From Saprospiraceae bacterium (GTDB taxonomy: Bacteria > Bacteroidota > Bacteroidia > Chitinophagales > Saprospiraceae), in contig JANQQI010000049.1 in NCBI GenBank assembly GCA_028285085.1, forward strand, positions 1-64,000: a DNA stretch of 64,000 bases, in the 5' to 3' direction. The notes beneath the pieces are model-generated. The model had not been told where the DNA came from, made no database searches, and saw only the letters and a program-made list of their open reading frames with translations. The translations under genes and the position numbers were made by a program. Within the stretch, counting starts at the first letter, position 1. Every line of letters begins with the position of its first letter. Below are positions 51,816 to 60,418 of this stretch, in pieces.

Positions 51816-54080
51816 TCAATCCCGTAAATCCTCCGGTCCTTGCATCAGCGTCACCAGGCGGCGTAAGCTGCGTTGATTTTCCGGCAGGTAAAACGAATTA
51901 AGAATATCGTTTTTTTCGCGTTGCGTCAGATGAAAAGTAACCGAGGCGCGCTCGTTGTTCTTGCCCGGATGATAAATAAAGCGAATCAATTCAAATTGTT
52001 CTTCACCTAATAAATCGTACAGTAGACCAACACTATTATCCTGTTCGTAGTCTTGTAGATTTAGGATTTGTCCCGCAATACCGAGTGGATTCAACACTGA
52101 TTCCAGTACCCCTTGATCATCCGTCACGCTAATTTCTTCGATTTTTTCAAGACTACTGATCTGCATGAATACTACACCGCTGGTGTTTTCCTTAATCCAA
52201 TCCTTGAAAACATGAACGAAGCGCGCAGCGGACAGAATACCAAAATTATCCCGAAAGCCAGCATCCATCACTTCAATCCCTGGCTCACTGGGCAGGAACA
52301 CGTTTGGCAAAATATAAGGGTAAGTGGCATTCATACGCAAGGCCGTAGAAAAGCGCATTTGATCGGCTCCTTGCTTAGCAAACAAACGTCCAAAATCAAC
52401 GGCATCGACTTCGATTACCTTCGGTCGATCCACACCAATGGGAGCAACCATCATATAAGTTACCCCTTGCGGAGAGATGACCATACGTCGCCCGTCGTTG
52501 ACAATTGCGGGGGTGATAAAAAGCATGGGAATATCTGCCCGCTGTTCGAAAGGACGGTAGTCGCCAATATTCTTAGTGAAAGCGAAATTGGTATTTTCGT
52601 TGAGCTGTTTTTCAAAAATATAACCCCGATCCTTGCGATAGGTATATCCACCGGTTTCAAAATCAGTCCATGGAAGAAAGATGTCGTTAGACACAATTGT
52701 GAAGGCTAGTGAATTCAACAAATCGCTGGCTACGTTGTCGATATACTTCTGGTCGTAGAGATGAATATCCTCTCCCAGCTTTTTTTGAAGCAGTAATTCT
52801 CGCAGATAAGCGGCGCCAATCATCCCCCCCGAGGCTCCGGTGATCAAGGTCGTATGAGCCAATAAGTCACCGGCCAACAGGCTGTCGGATTGCTGAATGA
52901 CCTGCATAGCCCATGTCGCAGATTTTAGTCCGCCACCACTGACACAGAGGATGACCATTTTGGGTTTTTCTCGTTCTGGAGTGGCTACTTTGTCTTTCCA
53001 GGTTTCAAGAATATTGATTGTAGCCGCCTTATCTGTATCCACTAATTGAGGACGGCGCAAGCTATCCAATTGTTCGTAGGAATACGCACTCGTTTCTCCC
53101 TTGTAGTTCATCCCATAAGCTTTATTCTTATGGTTGAACATCTCAAAGCTGGTTACATAATTGATCCCCAGTAAGAGCACCACCATCGCCGTGATTCGCC
53201 ATTGATCAAACCAATAAGTCACTGCACCAATAATGGCCAAGAACACACTCCCAAGGATTAGGATGCTCGCTCCGGCCGGGATACGGAAATAAGGGTTGTC
53301 AATCAAGTAGCCCAATCCAATTAGGACGATCAATCCAAATAATTGGACAATCAAAGCATTGACGTGATTTTGGCGAAAGACTCGAAATAAATCTTTTGAA
53401 TCATAATGCGCGACACTGCGCACTAAACGAGGCCGAAAGGCTTCGGTGAGATAAGTATCTACCCGCCACTTCTTCTTCTCCGAACGAATCACTTCCAGGT
53501 CGATATGACGTCGCCCCGGCGCAATGTGACGCAACATCTCAGGCGTATCTCGTCCCTGAATTTTTAAAAAACTTAAAATATCCTTATTTGTAAAATAGAA
53601 ATAAATCGCAGAGAACAAGATCAAAGTTGAGAGACCAAAGATAAAGCCTACACAATTTGAGAAAATGGTATAACTATCCCAAAGTTCGCTGTAAGATTGA
53701 AAGCGAATGGTGTAGACCAAATAAATGGTCAAAAAAATAAGTGGGATGATTAAATTATTAAGAATGAACTTGGTGAACGGCCGCGCCAAAGAGGCTAAAA
53801 AGGGAAAATGATGCGCATCGAGCAGATAAGTGGTCAAATTCCAGGTCATAAAAAATCCGCCAAAGGCCAGCCCGAGGAAGAAGAAGCTCCAAAAGTCGAC
53901 GGTTCCGAGGTATTCGGGCGCGAGAAATAGATAGCGGATACCGAACATCTGCCCCAAATTGCCGGTCATCATCAGGCCGATTAAAATCCAACTCGTAATC
54001 AGCAATAAATTATTACGAAAGTGCAGCATTAACAGCCGCATCGGAAAAGAGTAAAAAATATCGCTGATCCATCTTCTCAT
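51816..54080 (-). CDS. Patatin-like phospholipase with N-terminal membrane domain
   Basis: 754 residues. The first 320 residues contain several membrane helices (LLLITSWILIGLMMTGNLG, VDFWSFFFLGLAFGGFFMTW, LIIPLIFLTIYLVYTI, FIFGLSTLILFSAIYFYF, VQLFGLIVLIGLGYLI, SILILGSVFLAIIGAVTYWF, ITAMVVLLLGINYV). The rest has the patatin catalytic dyad: VSGGGLKSATWAM (oxyanion loop), TGASGGMIGAAYLRELL (nucleophile Ser in GxSxG) and VMDAGFRDNFG (Asp of the dyad). It likely acts on membrane lipids from within the inner membrane. It is coupled to the CNNM/CorC gene by an ATGA overlap (54077-54080). Confidence 0.9.
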   Translation of the reverse strand: MRRWISDIFYSFPMRLLMLHFRNNLLLITSWILIGLMMTGNLGQMFGIRYLFLAPEYLGTVDFWSFFFLGLAFGGFFMTWNLTTYLLDAHHFPFLASLARPFTKFILNNLIIPLIFLTIYLVYTIRFQSYSELWDSYTIFSNCVGFIFGLSTLILFSAIYFYFTNKDILSFLKIQGRDTPEMLRHIAPGRRHIDLEVIRSEKKKWRVDTYLTEAFRPRLVRSVAHYDSKDLFRVFRQNHVNALIVQLFGLIVLIGLGYLIDNPYFRIPAGASILILGSVFLAIIGAVTYWFDQWRITAMVVLLLGINYVTSFEMFNHKNKAYGMNYKGETSAYSYEQLDSLRRPQLVDTDKAATINILETWKDKVATPEREKPKMVILCVSGGGLKSATWAMQVIQQSDSLLAGDLLAHTTLITGASGGMIGAAYLRELLLQKKLGEDIHLYDQKYIDNVASDLLNSLAFTIVSNDIFLPWTDFETGGYTYRKDRGYIFEKQLNENTNFAFTKNIGDYRPFEQRADIPMLFITPAIVNDGRRMVISPQGVTYMMVAPIGVDRPKVIEVDAVDFGRLFAKQGADQMRFSTALRMNATYPYILPNVFLPSEPGIEVMDAGFRDNFGILSAARFVHVFKDWIKENTSGVVFMQISSLEKIEEISVTDDQGVLESVLNPLGIAGQILNLQDYEQDNSVGLLYDLLGEEQFELIRFIYHPGKNNERASVTFHLTQREKNDILNSFYLPENQRSLRRLVTLMQGPEDLRD

Positions 54081-55336
54081 ACCTCTGTTGCTAACTTTTT
54101 GACCCGAACGGTCTCAATTTTTGTATCACTTACCAATTCGAGAATGAAGAGATAGCCGTTCAATTCTAACTCCGCGCCTTGCTCGGGAATGGTCTCGGTG
54201 GTCATCACCAAATAACCGGATAAGGTATGGTATTCCCCTTCCGGGAAATCCAGATGTTCATATTTTTCGTTGAGATAATCAATTTCCAGTCGGCCGGAGA
54301 AGATGTACTCATTTTCGGATACTTCGATTTCCAGATACTCTTCTTGGTCATGCTCATCTTCGATTTCACCAAAAATCTCTTCAAGAATATCTTCAAGGGT
54401 AATAATACCCGATACGCCACCAAACTCATCAACCACGCACGCGATATTGATATCATCCTTAGTGAAGCGATTCATTAAATCGCGCACCTTCATCACCTCG
54501 GGCACGAAAGGTACTGGTAATACAATTTCCTTGATTGTCATTGGTTTTTCCAGGAGCTGTAGATGGTGTACATAACCCAGTACATTATCGATTTCGTCTT
54601 GAATGATAATGATACGTGACATATTGGTTTCGATAATCAATTGACGCAGTTCATCTAGCGAAGCACTCTCATCGATACTGACAATCTCGGTGCGTGGCAC
54701 CATACATTCTTTCACCTTGACGTGGCGCAAATGCAAAGCACGTCCAAATAAGGAGGTATCAATATCTTCGTCCATGTCGATCACTTCCGTGTCTTTAATG
54801 AAATTCTCCAAATCAAGACGGGTAATGACATTCTCGGTTTGATTGACCGGGGTCCGCAGGAAAATACGGAGCAGCAAATTTGATAACTTAGTCATCACCC
54901 AAGCTGGTACGTAAAGTAGAATGCGTAATAGCTCCAGCGGGAAGGCAAGAATGTATAAAATTTCGTTAGCGTATAACCGGAAAAAGGTTTTGGGTAGAAA
55001 CTCTCCAAAGATCAATACCACGATAGTGATAATGACAGTATTGATAAAAAGAAGCAGAATACTATCGACTGGGAAGTTAAAATAATCTTGAAAAAAGAGA
55101 GTCAAGGGGGCAGAAACCAAGGAGGTAAAAACAACCAGGGCGATATTATTACCAACCAGCATGGTGCTTAAAAAGCCGGTCGGATTATCAAAGAAACGCG
55201 CAAGAATGGTCCCCTGTCGTGAGCCCTGACTACGTTTTAATTCCACCCGTAGCTTACTGGCCGAGATAAAAGCGATCTCCGTACCAGAAAACAAAGCCGA
55301 TAGAAACAAAAATAGCAGGATGGTAAACAGCAGCAT
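54077..55336 (-). CDS. CNNM/CorC (hemolysin family) transporter-associated protein
   Basis: 419 residues. N-terminal CNNM (DUF21) domain with 3-4 helices (ILLFLFLSALFSGTEIAFISASKLR), a CBS pair (about 200-320, CMVPRTEIVSIDES, IIIIQDEIDNVLGYVH), and a C-terminal CorC_HlyC domain (about 335-415, DEFGGVSGIITLEDILEEIFGEIEDEHD). Family members are Mg/Co efflux or envelope-stability proteins; GldE belongs here, but the gldD/mutY/ssb context is missing, so gldE is not called. Overlap with the patatin gene indicates co-translation. Confidence 0.92.
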   Translation of the reverse strand: MLLFTILLFLFLSALFSGTEIAFISASKLRVELKRSQGSRQGTILARFFDNPTGFLSTMLVGNNIALVVFTSLVSAPLTLFFQDYFNFPVDSILLLFINTVIITIVVLIFGEFLPKTFFRLYANEILYILAFPLELLRILLYVPAWVMTKLSNLLLRIFLRTPVNQTENVITRLDLENFIKDTEVIDMDEDIDTSLFGRALHLRHVKVKECMVPRTEIVSIDESASLDELRQLIIETNMSRIIIIQDEIDNVLGYVHHLQLLEKPMTIKEIVLPVPFVPEVMKVRDLMNRFTKDDINIACVVDEFGGVSGIITLEDILEEIFGEIEDEHDQEEYLEIEVSENEYIFSGRLEIDYLNEKYEHLDFPEGEYHTLSGYLVMTTETIPEQGAELELNGYLFILELVSDTKIETVRVKKLATEV

Positions 55337-55438
55337 GTATTTGCTTGACAGTAATTAAAATCGATTGGGCCATTAGAATATGGAAAAAGGATACGAAACG
55401 GTTTGTTCCTCTATTCTATCTTTTTCCAATATAAGGAT

Positions 55439-56017
55439 TTATTCTTGTTCTTTCTCTTCGTCTTTTACGCCTAAATCTCCTTTGAAGGCGTTGATCGTCC
55501 AGCGCGTAAAATCCTGATTAGTTTCGAAACCATAGCCGTATATCACATCGTCCGGTTGAGTAATTTTAACAAACTTATTGGAGTAGACCCGTTCTTTGCT
55601 TTCCTCCCAGATCAACTCTTCGGTTTCCAGACGCTCCCCCTCTGTACTTTCCCAAACAACGCTATCGCTCACTACAATTTCGTTGCGGCGCTCGAAGCGT
55701 ACCGCCTTTTTCGCTGTTAAAATACTTTGCAATTTTTGGGCCGGGGTGTAAAATACGACCCGAACCCCTTCCACAAACTCTTGTCGAGGATCGTTGCGAT
55801 CCAGATAGCGAATCATCTTTGGACCTTCAATCTGGACTCGAACTACGGCTGAATCGCTGTAAATCATTTTTACATCTCGGGCGGTTTCCGTGGTGAGTTG
55901 CTCCTGTTCAATGAAGGCATTGACCGCGTCAATATCGTTTTCACAACCCGTTACTAAATAGGCGATATTCAGAACAAATAGAAAGAGGATCAGATTCGAA
56001 AACCGATGAATAGACAT
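55439..56017 (-). CDS. lptC: LPS export protein LptC (lipoprotein)
   Basis: 192 residues. Lipoprotein-like signal (ILFLFVLNIAYLVTGC, lipobox VTGC). LptC/OstA-like beta-jellyroll: IYSDSAVVRVQIEGPKMIRY, EGVRVVFYTPAQKLQSILTAKKAVRF, IVVSDSVVWESTEGERLETEELIW, VYSNKFVKITQPDDVIYGYGFETNQDF. It bridges LptB2FG and LptA in the LPS pathway. It lies 23 bases after the T9SS type B gene, so they probably share a transcript. Confidence 0.9.
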   Translation of the reverse strand: MSIHRFSNLILFLFVLNIAYLVTGCENDIDAVNAFIEQEQLTTETARDVKMIYSDSAVVRVQIEGPKMIRYLDRNDPRQEFVEGVRVVFYTPAQKLQSILTAKKAVRFERRNEIVVSDSVVWESTEGERLETEELIWEESKERVYSNKFVKITQPDDVIYGYGFETNQDFTRWTINAFKGDLGVKDEEKEQE

Positions 56018-56039
56018 ACTTTTAGATAATTCAATGTTT

Positions 56040-58112
56040 CTATTTCAATACTGTGATAGAGCCCTCAAAAAGCACTTTTTCATCATCAATAAATTCCACT
56101 ACCGCGTAAAATGCAAAAACATCCGGCGTCACTTCCTTTCCTTTGAAACGACCATCCCACCCCAAGGGTTCTTCTCCTAAGGGTAAATCTTGCCCTTCGT
56201 AAACCAATGCCCCCCAACGATTAAAAATGCGCAGGGTTTCGATTCGTCGAGCGGCCGGACCACCATAGATCGTGAAAAAATCATTAGAACCATCCCCATT
56301 GGGAGTAAATGCATTTGGAATGTATATGGGTCGGTTTTTAATGACAAAGATCGTTACATCATCACTATCCGAACAGCCATCTTCATCCACTACAGTAACG
56401 GTATAAACCGTCGTATTAACTGGAAAGGCGGAAGGATCAGGACAATCGAAACACGATAAAAGGGTATCCGGTAGCCAGGAATAATCAACTTGTGCCTGAA
56501 AAGGTGAAACCACCGCCTGTAAATCTGTTTGTGTCGCCAAATCAATAGTGACATCCTCTCCGGCATCCACAATTAAAGGTGGCGGGTCGATTAAACGGAC
56601 ATCAATCGAATCCAGGCAGCCCTTAATATCCCGAACAAATACTTCGTAATCGCCAGCCGCCAGCATACTAAAACTCGACAAGCCAATAAAGGAGTTGCCA
56701 TCTAAACTGTATTCATATAGCGGCGTTCCTCCGGTAGCCGATAGAGCAATGCTCCCATTCTCTTCGCCATTACAAATAGGATCATTGGCTTCGTCCAGAC
56801 TGATTTCCAAATCCAGCTCATCACAACAAGCTTCAATTTCGAGCTCGATGACTTTGGTCACGATACAACCTTCGTCCGTTTCGACCGTCAATACGACCGA
56901 TTTAAGGCCGACAGAATTGTAAGTCACGTCGTGTGGTCCCTGCGTATTGGCCGTCAGCGGATCCGCTCCGGCGCCAAAATTCCAATCCCAGCCCACGATA
57001 TTACCCGCATCAAAGCTTGAGGCATCAATCACTGCAACCTGCTCCTCACAAAGTACACCTTCACTAGGATCGATCATGAAATCGGCCAGAGGGCCAACGA
57101 AGGTCCCCGTCCCCCCCCAGGTAATGGAGAAACCACTACCGGTATTACTAAAATTGTTGATCACGAGGGCGTAGCTACGTCCGGCTACCATATTGACGGC
57201 CGAGGCAAAATTATTGTTACCTGCCTGGCAGCCCGGCAGCTCTTCCGTGTCATTATCATTAAGGCTGAGGCCGGTATTACCGGTACAAGGCTCCCAATTT
57301 TCGAAAGGCTCGCCAACATTTTCCCCGGAGGCCATGCAGCGAATGATATTCTTGATATTGCAATTATTAATACCGTTTGGAAGTTCATACACCGCAAAAT
57401 CAAGATCATCGGTAGGCTGATTAGGCGACAAAGTAAAAGTCAGGCTACCGGGTTGATCACAAGTCCATTTATACCAGACCGAACTAATTTCGGATTGAAT
57501 ACAAGAATTGGGATCTACTTCGTTGATGTCGTTCCCGGCTCCCAGCACACTTTGTACTGTGAAAGGAGATTTATCACAAAGGATAACCCCATCGGAGCAG
57601 TCCGAGGATGGCTCCGGAATTTGATTAAAATTATTTATACAAAGCTGGAAGGTTCCTGTACTATTATTCCGGGCATCGACTCGAATAAAATAGGTCTGCC
57701 CAATGGTCAAAGGATTGACGAAGGTTTCAACAGTATTAAGATTAAATGCATCAGAAATACACTCTAACTCGACTAATCCGGCGCCGCAACTACCGCTATA
57801 AACAGATAACTGTGGATTCTGTAAAGTCCCACCGCCATTCGTGGTGTTTCCATTAACGGTAATATTGATCGTATTGGCCTGGGCTACAAAAGCAAACCAG
57901 ACATCATTGGTTTCATCTTGTGGGAAACAGTTTGGAACCGGTTCGGGTGAAGCGGTAGCATCCACGGTTGTGTATGCGGCGTTAGGAGAACACCAATTTG
58001 ATAAATCATCCAAAATAATTGCTGCGGCACATTCGTCGTTAACGGGTTGCGCCAAGACCTCAAGGGCAGGAATGAGCAACAGGAAGAATAAGAGTTGAAA
58101 ATGGTATCTCAT
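56040..58112 (-). CDS. T9SS type B-sorted protein with PKD domain and SprB-like repeat
   Basis: 690 residues. Sec signal (MRYHFQLLFFLLLIPALEVLA), two beta-rich PPC-like domains (about 22-170 and 175-345, NDECAAAIILDD; TGTFQLCINNF), a PKD domain (about 345-430, GWDWNFGAGADPLTANTQGPHDVTYNSVG), a SprB-like repeat (about 440-515, CNGEENGSIALSATGGTPLYEYSLDG), a beta domain, and the type B sorting C-terminus (about 595-690, PNAFTPNGDGSNDFF, LRIFNRWGALVYEG). It is exported by the type IX system to the surface; relatives take part in gliding or adhesion. First gene upstream of lptC. Confidence 0.93.
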   Translation of the reverse strand: MRYHFQLLFFLLLIPALEVLAQPVNDECAAAIILDDLSNWCSPNAAYTTVDATASPEPVPNCFPQDETNDVWFAFVAQANTINITVNGNTTNGGGTLQNPQLSVYSGSCGAGLVELECISDAFNLNTVETFVNPLTIGQTYFIRVDARNNSTGTFQLCINNFNQIPEPSSDCSDGVILCDKSPFTVQSVLGAGNDINEVDPNSCIQSEISSVWYKWTCDQPGSLTFTLSPNQPTDDLDFAVYELPNGINNCNIKNIIRCMASGENVGEPFENWEPCTGNTGLSLNDNDTEELPGCQAGNNNFASAVNMVAGRSYALVINNFSNTGSGFSITWGGTGTFVGPLADFMIDPSEGVLCEEQVAVIDASSFDAGNIVGWDWNFGAGADPLTANTQGPHDVTYNSVGLKSVVLTVETDEGCIVTKVIELEIEACCDELDLEISLDEANDPICNGEENGSIALSATGGTPLYEYSLDGNSFIGLSSFSMLAAGDYEVFVRDIKGCLDSIDVRLIDPPPLIVDAGEDVTIDLATQTDLQAVVSPFQAQVDYSWLPDTLLSCFDCPDPSAFPVNTTVYTVTVVDEDGCSDSDDVTIFVIKNRPIYIPNAFTPNGDGSNDFFTIYGGPAARRIETLRIFNRWGALVYEGQDLPLGEEPLGWDGRFKGKEVTPDVFAFYAVVEFIDDEKVLFEGSITVLK

Positions 58113-58274
58113 ACATGATCATTTGTCAATATCAACGGTGGAAGGCGGGCAAAAAGTGCAAACAAATAATCCGAATGCTGACAATTGAGGTAATTTTTTG
58201 CCCTGTAATCAACGCCGTTGACCGGAAGCCGCTAAATTATGACTTAATGCTGTAAATCCCTGAACCAAAAATGC

Positions 58275-58282
58275 TACTTTTG
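58275..58282 (+). promoter_or_regulatory. Candidate -7 element of pssA
   Basis: TACTTTTG fits TAnnTTTG exactly, 16 bases before the ATG at 58298. It argues against the in-frame ATG at 58271, which lies upstream of the likely transcription start. The -33 is not well conserved. Confidence 0.4.
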
Positions 58283-58297
58283 CGGGAGAAGAAACAG

Positions 58298-59032
58298 ATG
58301 CGAAGTAAAATACCAAATATCATTACGCTGCTCAATCTCTTTTGTGGCTGCTGTGCATTGGTTTGTATATTCAAACTGATGTTCATTCCGGCTTTCATTT
58401 TTTTGATGGTGGGCGGCATCGCGGATTATACGGACGGCATGGTCGCCCGTGCATTAGGCGTCAACTCTCCTTTTGGAAAAGAGATTGACTCATTAGCGGA
58501 TATGGTCTCTTTCGGAGTTGTTCCGGGAGCTATCCTTTATCAACTTTTGAGCATCTCTTGGTACGGCACTGCTGGCGCTCTGGAGGCCACCATCGTTTGG
58601 GAGGCTTTACCTGGATTTCTGGTATCCATTTTTGCCTGCTGGCGACTGGCGAAGTTTAATTTGGATACCCGGCAGTCGGAGAACTTTATCGGCTTGCCCA
58701 CGCCTTCGGCGACGATGTTTGTGTGTGGCTTAATGCTGATCTACGAGCAAAATTCGGAAGGGATGCGGGAATGGATTCTTCAGCCCTATTTTCTGTACGC
58801 CGTGGCGCTGGCCTTTTCGTATTTACTTATTTCTGAAATCCCGATGAAAGGTTTCAAATTTAAAAGCTTTGCCTGGCAGGGTAATGAGTTCCGTTACATT
58901 TTTGTCATCCTGTCGGTCCTGCTCTTATTAGTCGTAAAAGAAATTGCTTTTTCTGTTCTCATTTTAGTATACGTCATCTATTCTATCATTACTTTTGTTT
59001 TAAAAAAAGACAAGCATGAAGTTCTTAGCTGA
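58298..59032 (+). CDS. pssA: CDP-diacylglycerol-serine O-phosphatidyltransferase
   Basis: 244 residues from ATG 58298 (MRSKIPNIITLLNLFCGCC). Membrane enzyme of phosphatidylserine/ethanolamine synthesis. The CDP-alcohol phosphotransferase motif DGMVARALG... FGKEIDSLAD (D-G-x2-A-R-x8-G-x3-D-x3-D) is at about 53-75. About six to seven membrane helices. A 9-residue N-terminal extension from 58271 is unlikely because of the promoter position. It overlaps purS by 17 bases. Confidence 0.94.
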   Translation: MRSKIPNIITLLNLFCGCCALVCIFKLMFIPAFIFLMVGGIADYTDGMVARALGVNSPFGKEIDSLADMVSFGVVPGAILYQLLSISWYGTAGALEATIVWEALPGFLVSIFACWRLAKFNLDTRQSENFIGLPTPSATMFVCGLMLIYEQNSEGMREWILQPYFLYAVALAFSYLLISEIPMKGFKFKSFAWQGNEFRYIFVILSVLLLLVVKEIAFSVLILVYVIYSIITFVLKKDKHEVLS

Positions 59033-59270
59033 AATTGATGTAATGCCACATAAAGAATTGCTCGATCCACAAGGCAAGACGGTCGCGAATAATATGAAAC
59101 ATCTCGACATTGATGGCGTGGAAGATATCCGCATAGGGAAACACATCAAAATGACTCTGGAGGCTGATTCAGAAAACGCTGCTACCGAAAAGGTGGAAAC
59201 GGCCTGTAAGAAGCTCCTGTCCAACGTCATTATGGAAACCTACTCTTACACTTTGTCGACGGTAGAGTAA
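59016..59270 (+). CDS. purS: Phosphoribosylformylglycinamidine synthase subunit PurS
   Basis: 84 residues. Small subunit joining PurL and PurQ in the FGAM synthase step of purine synthesis. MKFLAEIDVMPHKELLDPQGKTVANNMKHLDIDGVEDIRIGKHIKM (about 1-46) is the family pattern. purL and purQ are not here. The 17-base overlap with pssA and the 3-base gap to rsmI indicate a common transcript. Confidence 0.95.
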   Translation: MKFLAEIDVMPHKELLDPQGKTVANNMKHLDIDGVEDIRIGKHIKMTLEADSENAATEKVETACKKLLSNVIMETYSYTLSTVE

Positions 59271-59273
59271 CCT

Positions 59274-59939
59274 ATGCTCTACCTTGTACCGACGCCAATT
59301 GGCAATCTGGAGGATATTACGCTGCGTGCACTCAATGTACTGCGCGATGTAGATTTAATTCTGGCGGAAGACACCCGCACTTCCGGTCGGTTACTTAAGC
59401 ACTACGATATTCAAACGCCGCTCCGGGCATATCATGCGCACAATGAACACTCTAGCACTGAGGGCATTGTAGAGCGGCTGCAGGCCGGCGCCACGATGGC
59501 TTTAGTCTCAGATGCCGGCACCCCAGGTATTTCCGATCCTGGATTTTTATTGGTCAGGGCTTGCCGGCAGGCGGAGATTAAAGTAGAATGCCTGCCTGGC
59601 GCCACGGCGCTTATTCCAGCCCTGGTAGCCAGTGGCCTTCCCGCCAATCGATTTCACTTCGAAGGCTTCCTGCCCCACAAAAAAGGCCGCCAAACGCGCT
59701 TACAATATCTAGCAACGCTCAGCGATACTTTTATACTTTACGAATCGCCTCACCGGCTGCTCAAATGTCTACAGCAGTTGAGCGAACACTGCGGAGCGGA
59801 GCGCCAGGCTTGCGTTGCCAGAGAAATCAGTAAGTTACACGAAGATCTTCGCACCGCACCACTTTCCAAATTGATCACGCATTATAACGAGAAAAAAGTA
59901 AAAGGCGAGATCGTGATTGTCGTCGCTGGTAAAAACTAA
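59274..59939 (+). CDS. rsmI: 16S rRNA (cytidine-1402-2'-O)-methyltransferase
   Basis: 221 residues. RsmI methylates the ribose of C1402 in 16S rRNA. LYLVPTPIGNLEDITLRALNVL (2-23), ILAEDTRTSGRLLKHYDI, LVSDAGTPGISDPGFLLV and the C-terminal IVIVVAGKN are characteristic of the tetrapyrrole-methylase-like fold. The length is slightly shorter than E. coli RsmI, lacking part of the C-terminal extension. Last gene of the pssA-purS-rsmI unit, ended by a hairpin at 59938. Confidence 0.95.
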   Translation: MLYLVPTPIGNLEDITLRALNVLRDVDLILAEDTRTSGRLLKHYDIQTPLRAYHAHNEHSSTEGIVERLQAGATMALVSDAGTPGISDPGFLLVRACRQAEIKVECLPGATALIPALVASGLPANRFHFEGFLPHKKGRQTRLQYLATLSDTFILYESPHRLLKCLQQLSEHCGAERQACVAREISKLHEDLRTAPLSKLITHYNEKKVKGEIVIVVAGKN

Positions 59940-59976
59940 AAAAGACACACTTACTTTTCAGTAAGCATGCCTTTTT
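59938..59976 (+). terminator. Terminator after rsmI
   Basis: A stem (59939-59954 with 59961-59976; three mismatches) ending in T5. The ATG of the following open frame (59967) lies in its right arm. Confidence 0.7.
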
Positions 59977-60308
59977 CTACATCAGAGGAAGACCTCTCTT
60001 CCCTTCGCTCAAGAGTCGATTACGTCTACAACAACAATGGTATTGTCATTGTGGCTAGTGGTTACTGGGAGTGTGTTTTGGGTACCCCCTCGGATGTGAT
60101 TAAGAGAATCGTTGGACAGGATGGTCAGTCCTTGCATACGCAAGAACCCCAATGGGTTTCTCATTTTCATAGCTTAGTTGTTTTAGTTTCTGCTTTAGTT
60201 TTTCAATGTCACTATATCCAACGCACTGTCTTACAAATTCGTTCGGTAAGACTGGAAAAAGTTAAACTTTTTTTAAAATACGTAAATCCGCATCGAGTAA
60301 GCGCTTAG
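59967..60308 (+). CDS. Doubtful ORF, 113 residues
   Basis: The only ATG is inside the rsmI terminator, and no other Met occurs in the frame. The translation shows a hydrophobic segment near the middle (SLVVLVSALVFQC) but no known domain. A strong terminator at 60345 suggests that some transcript runs here, so it could be an mRNA or a non-coding RNA. I do not rate it as a firm gene. Confidence 0.2.
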   Translation: MPFSTSEEDLSSLRSRVDYVYNNNGIVIVASGYWECVLGTPSDVIKRIVGQDGQSLHTQEPQWVSHFHSLVVLVSALVFQCHYIQRTVLQIRSVRLEKVKLFLKYVNPHRVSA

Positions 60309-60344
60309 GTATAGTCTATTGTTACACTTCGAGCATTACCAACT
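59977..60344. other. Stretch between two terminators, no firm gene
   Basis: 368 bases. Apart from the doubtful frame noted separately, I see no tRNA, tmRNA or RNase P motifs. It has no complete Bacteroidota promoter; TAGTTTTT at 60196 is the best -7-like match. Confidence 0.5.
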
Positions 60345-60380
60345 AAAAAAGGGAAGCATCCGGTGGATACTTCCCTTTTT
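60345..60380. terminator. Strong terminator hairpin
   Basis: A perfect 11-bp stem (60346-60356 with 60370-60380) that has A-runs on the left and T-runs on the right, so it works both ways. The inner TCC/GGA extends it. It stops the T9SS gene on the minus strand and any plus-strand transcript. Confidence 0.85.
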
Positions 60381-60418
60381 GCCCAAATTTTTCGGGCAGC
60401 TGTAATTTGCCTTATTTC

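Noticed and set aside
54077-55336. Calling the CNNM/CorC gene gldE
   Set aside because: The neighbouring genes typical for gldE are missing, so the family name is safer.
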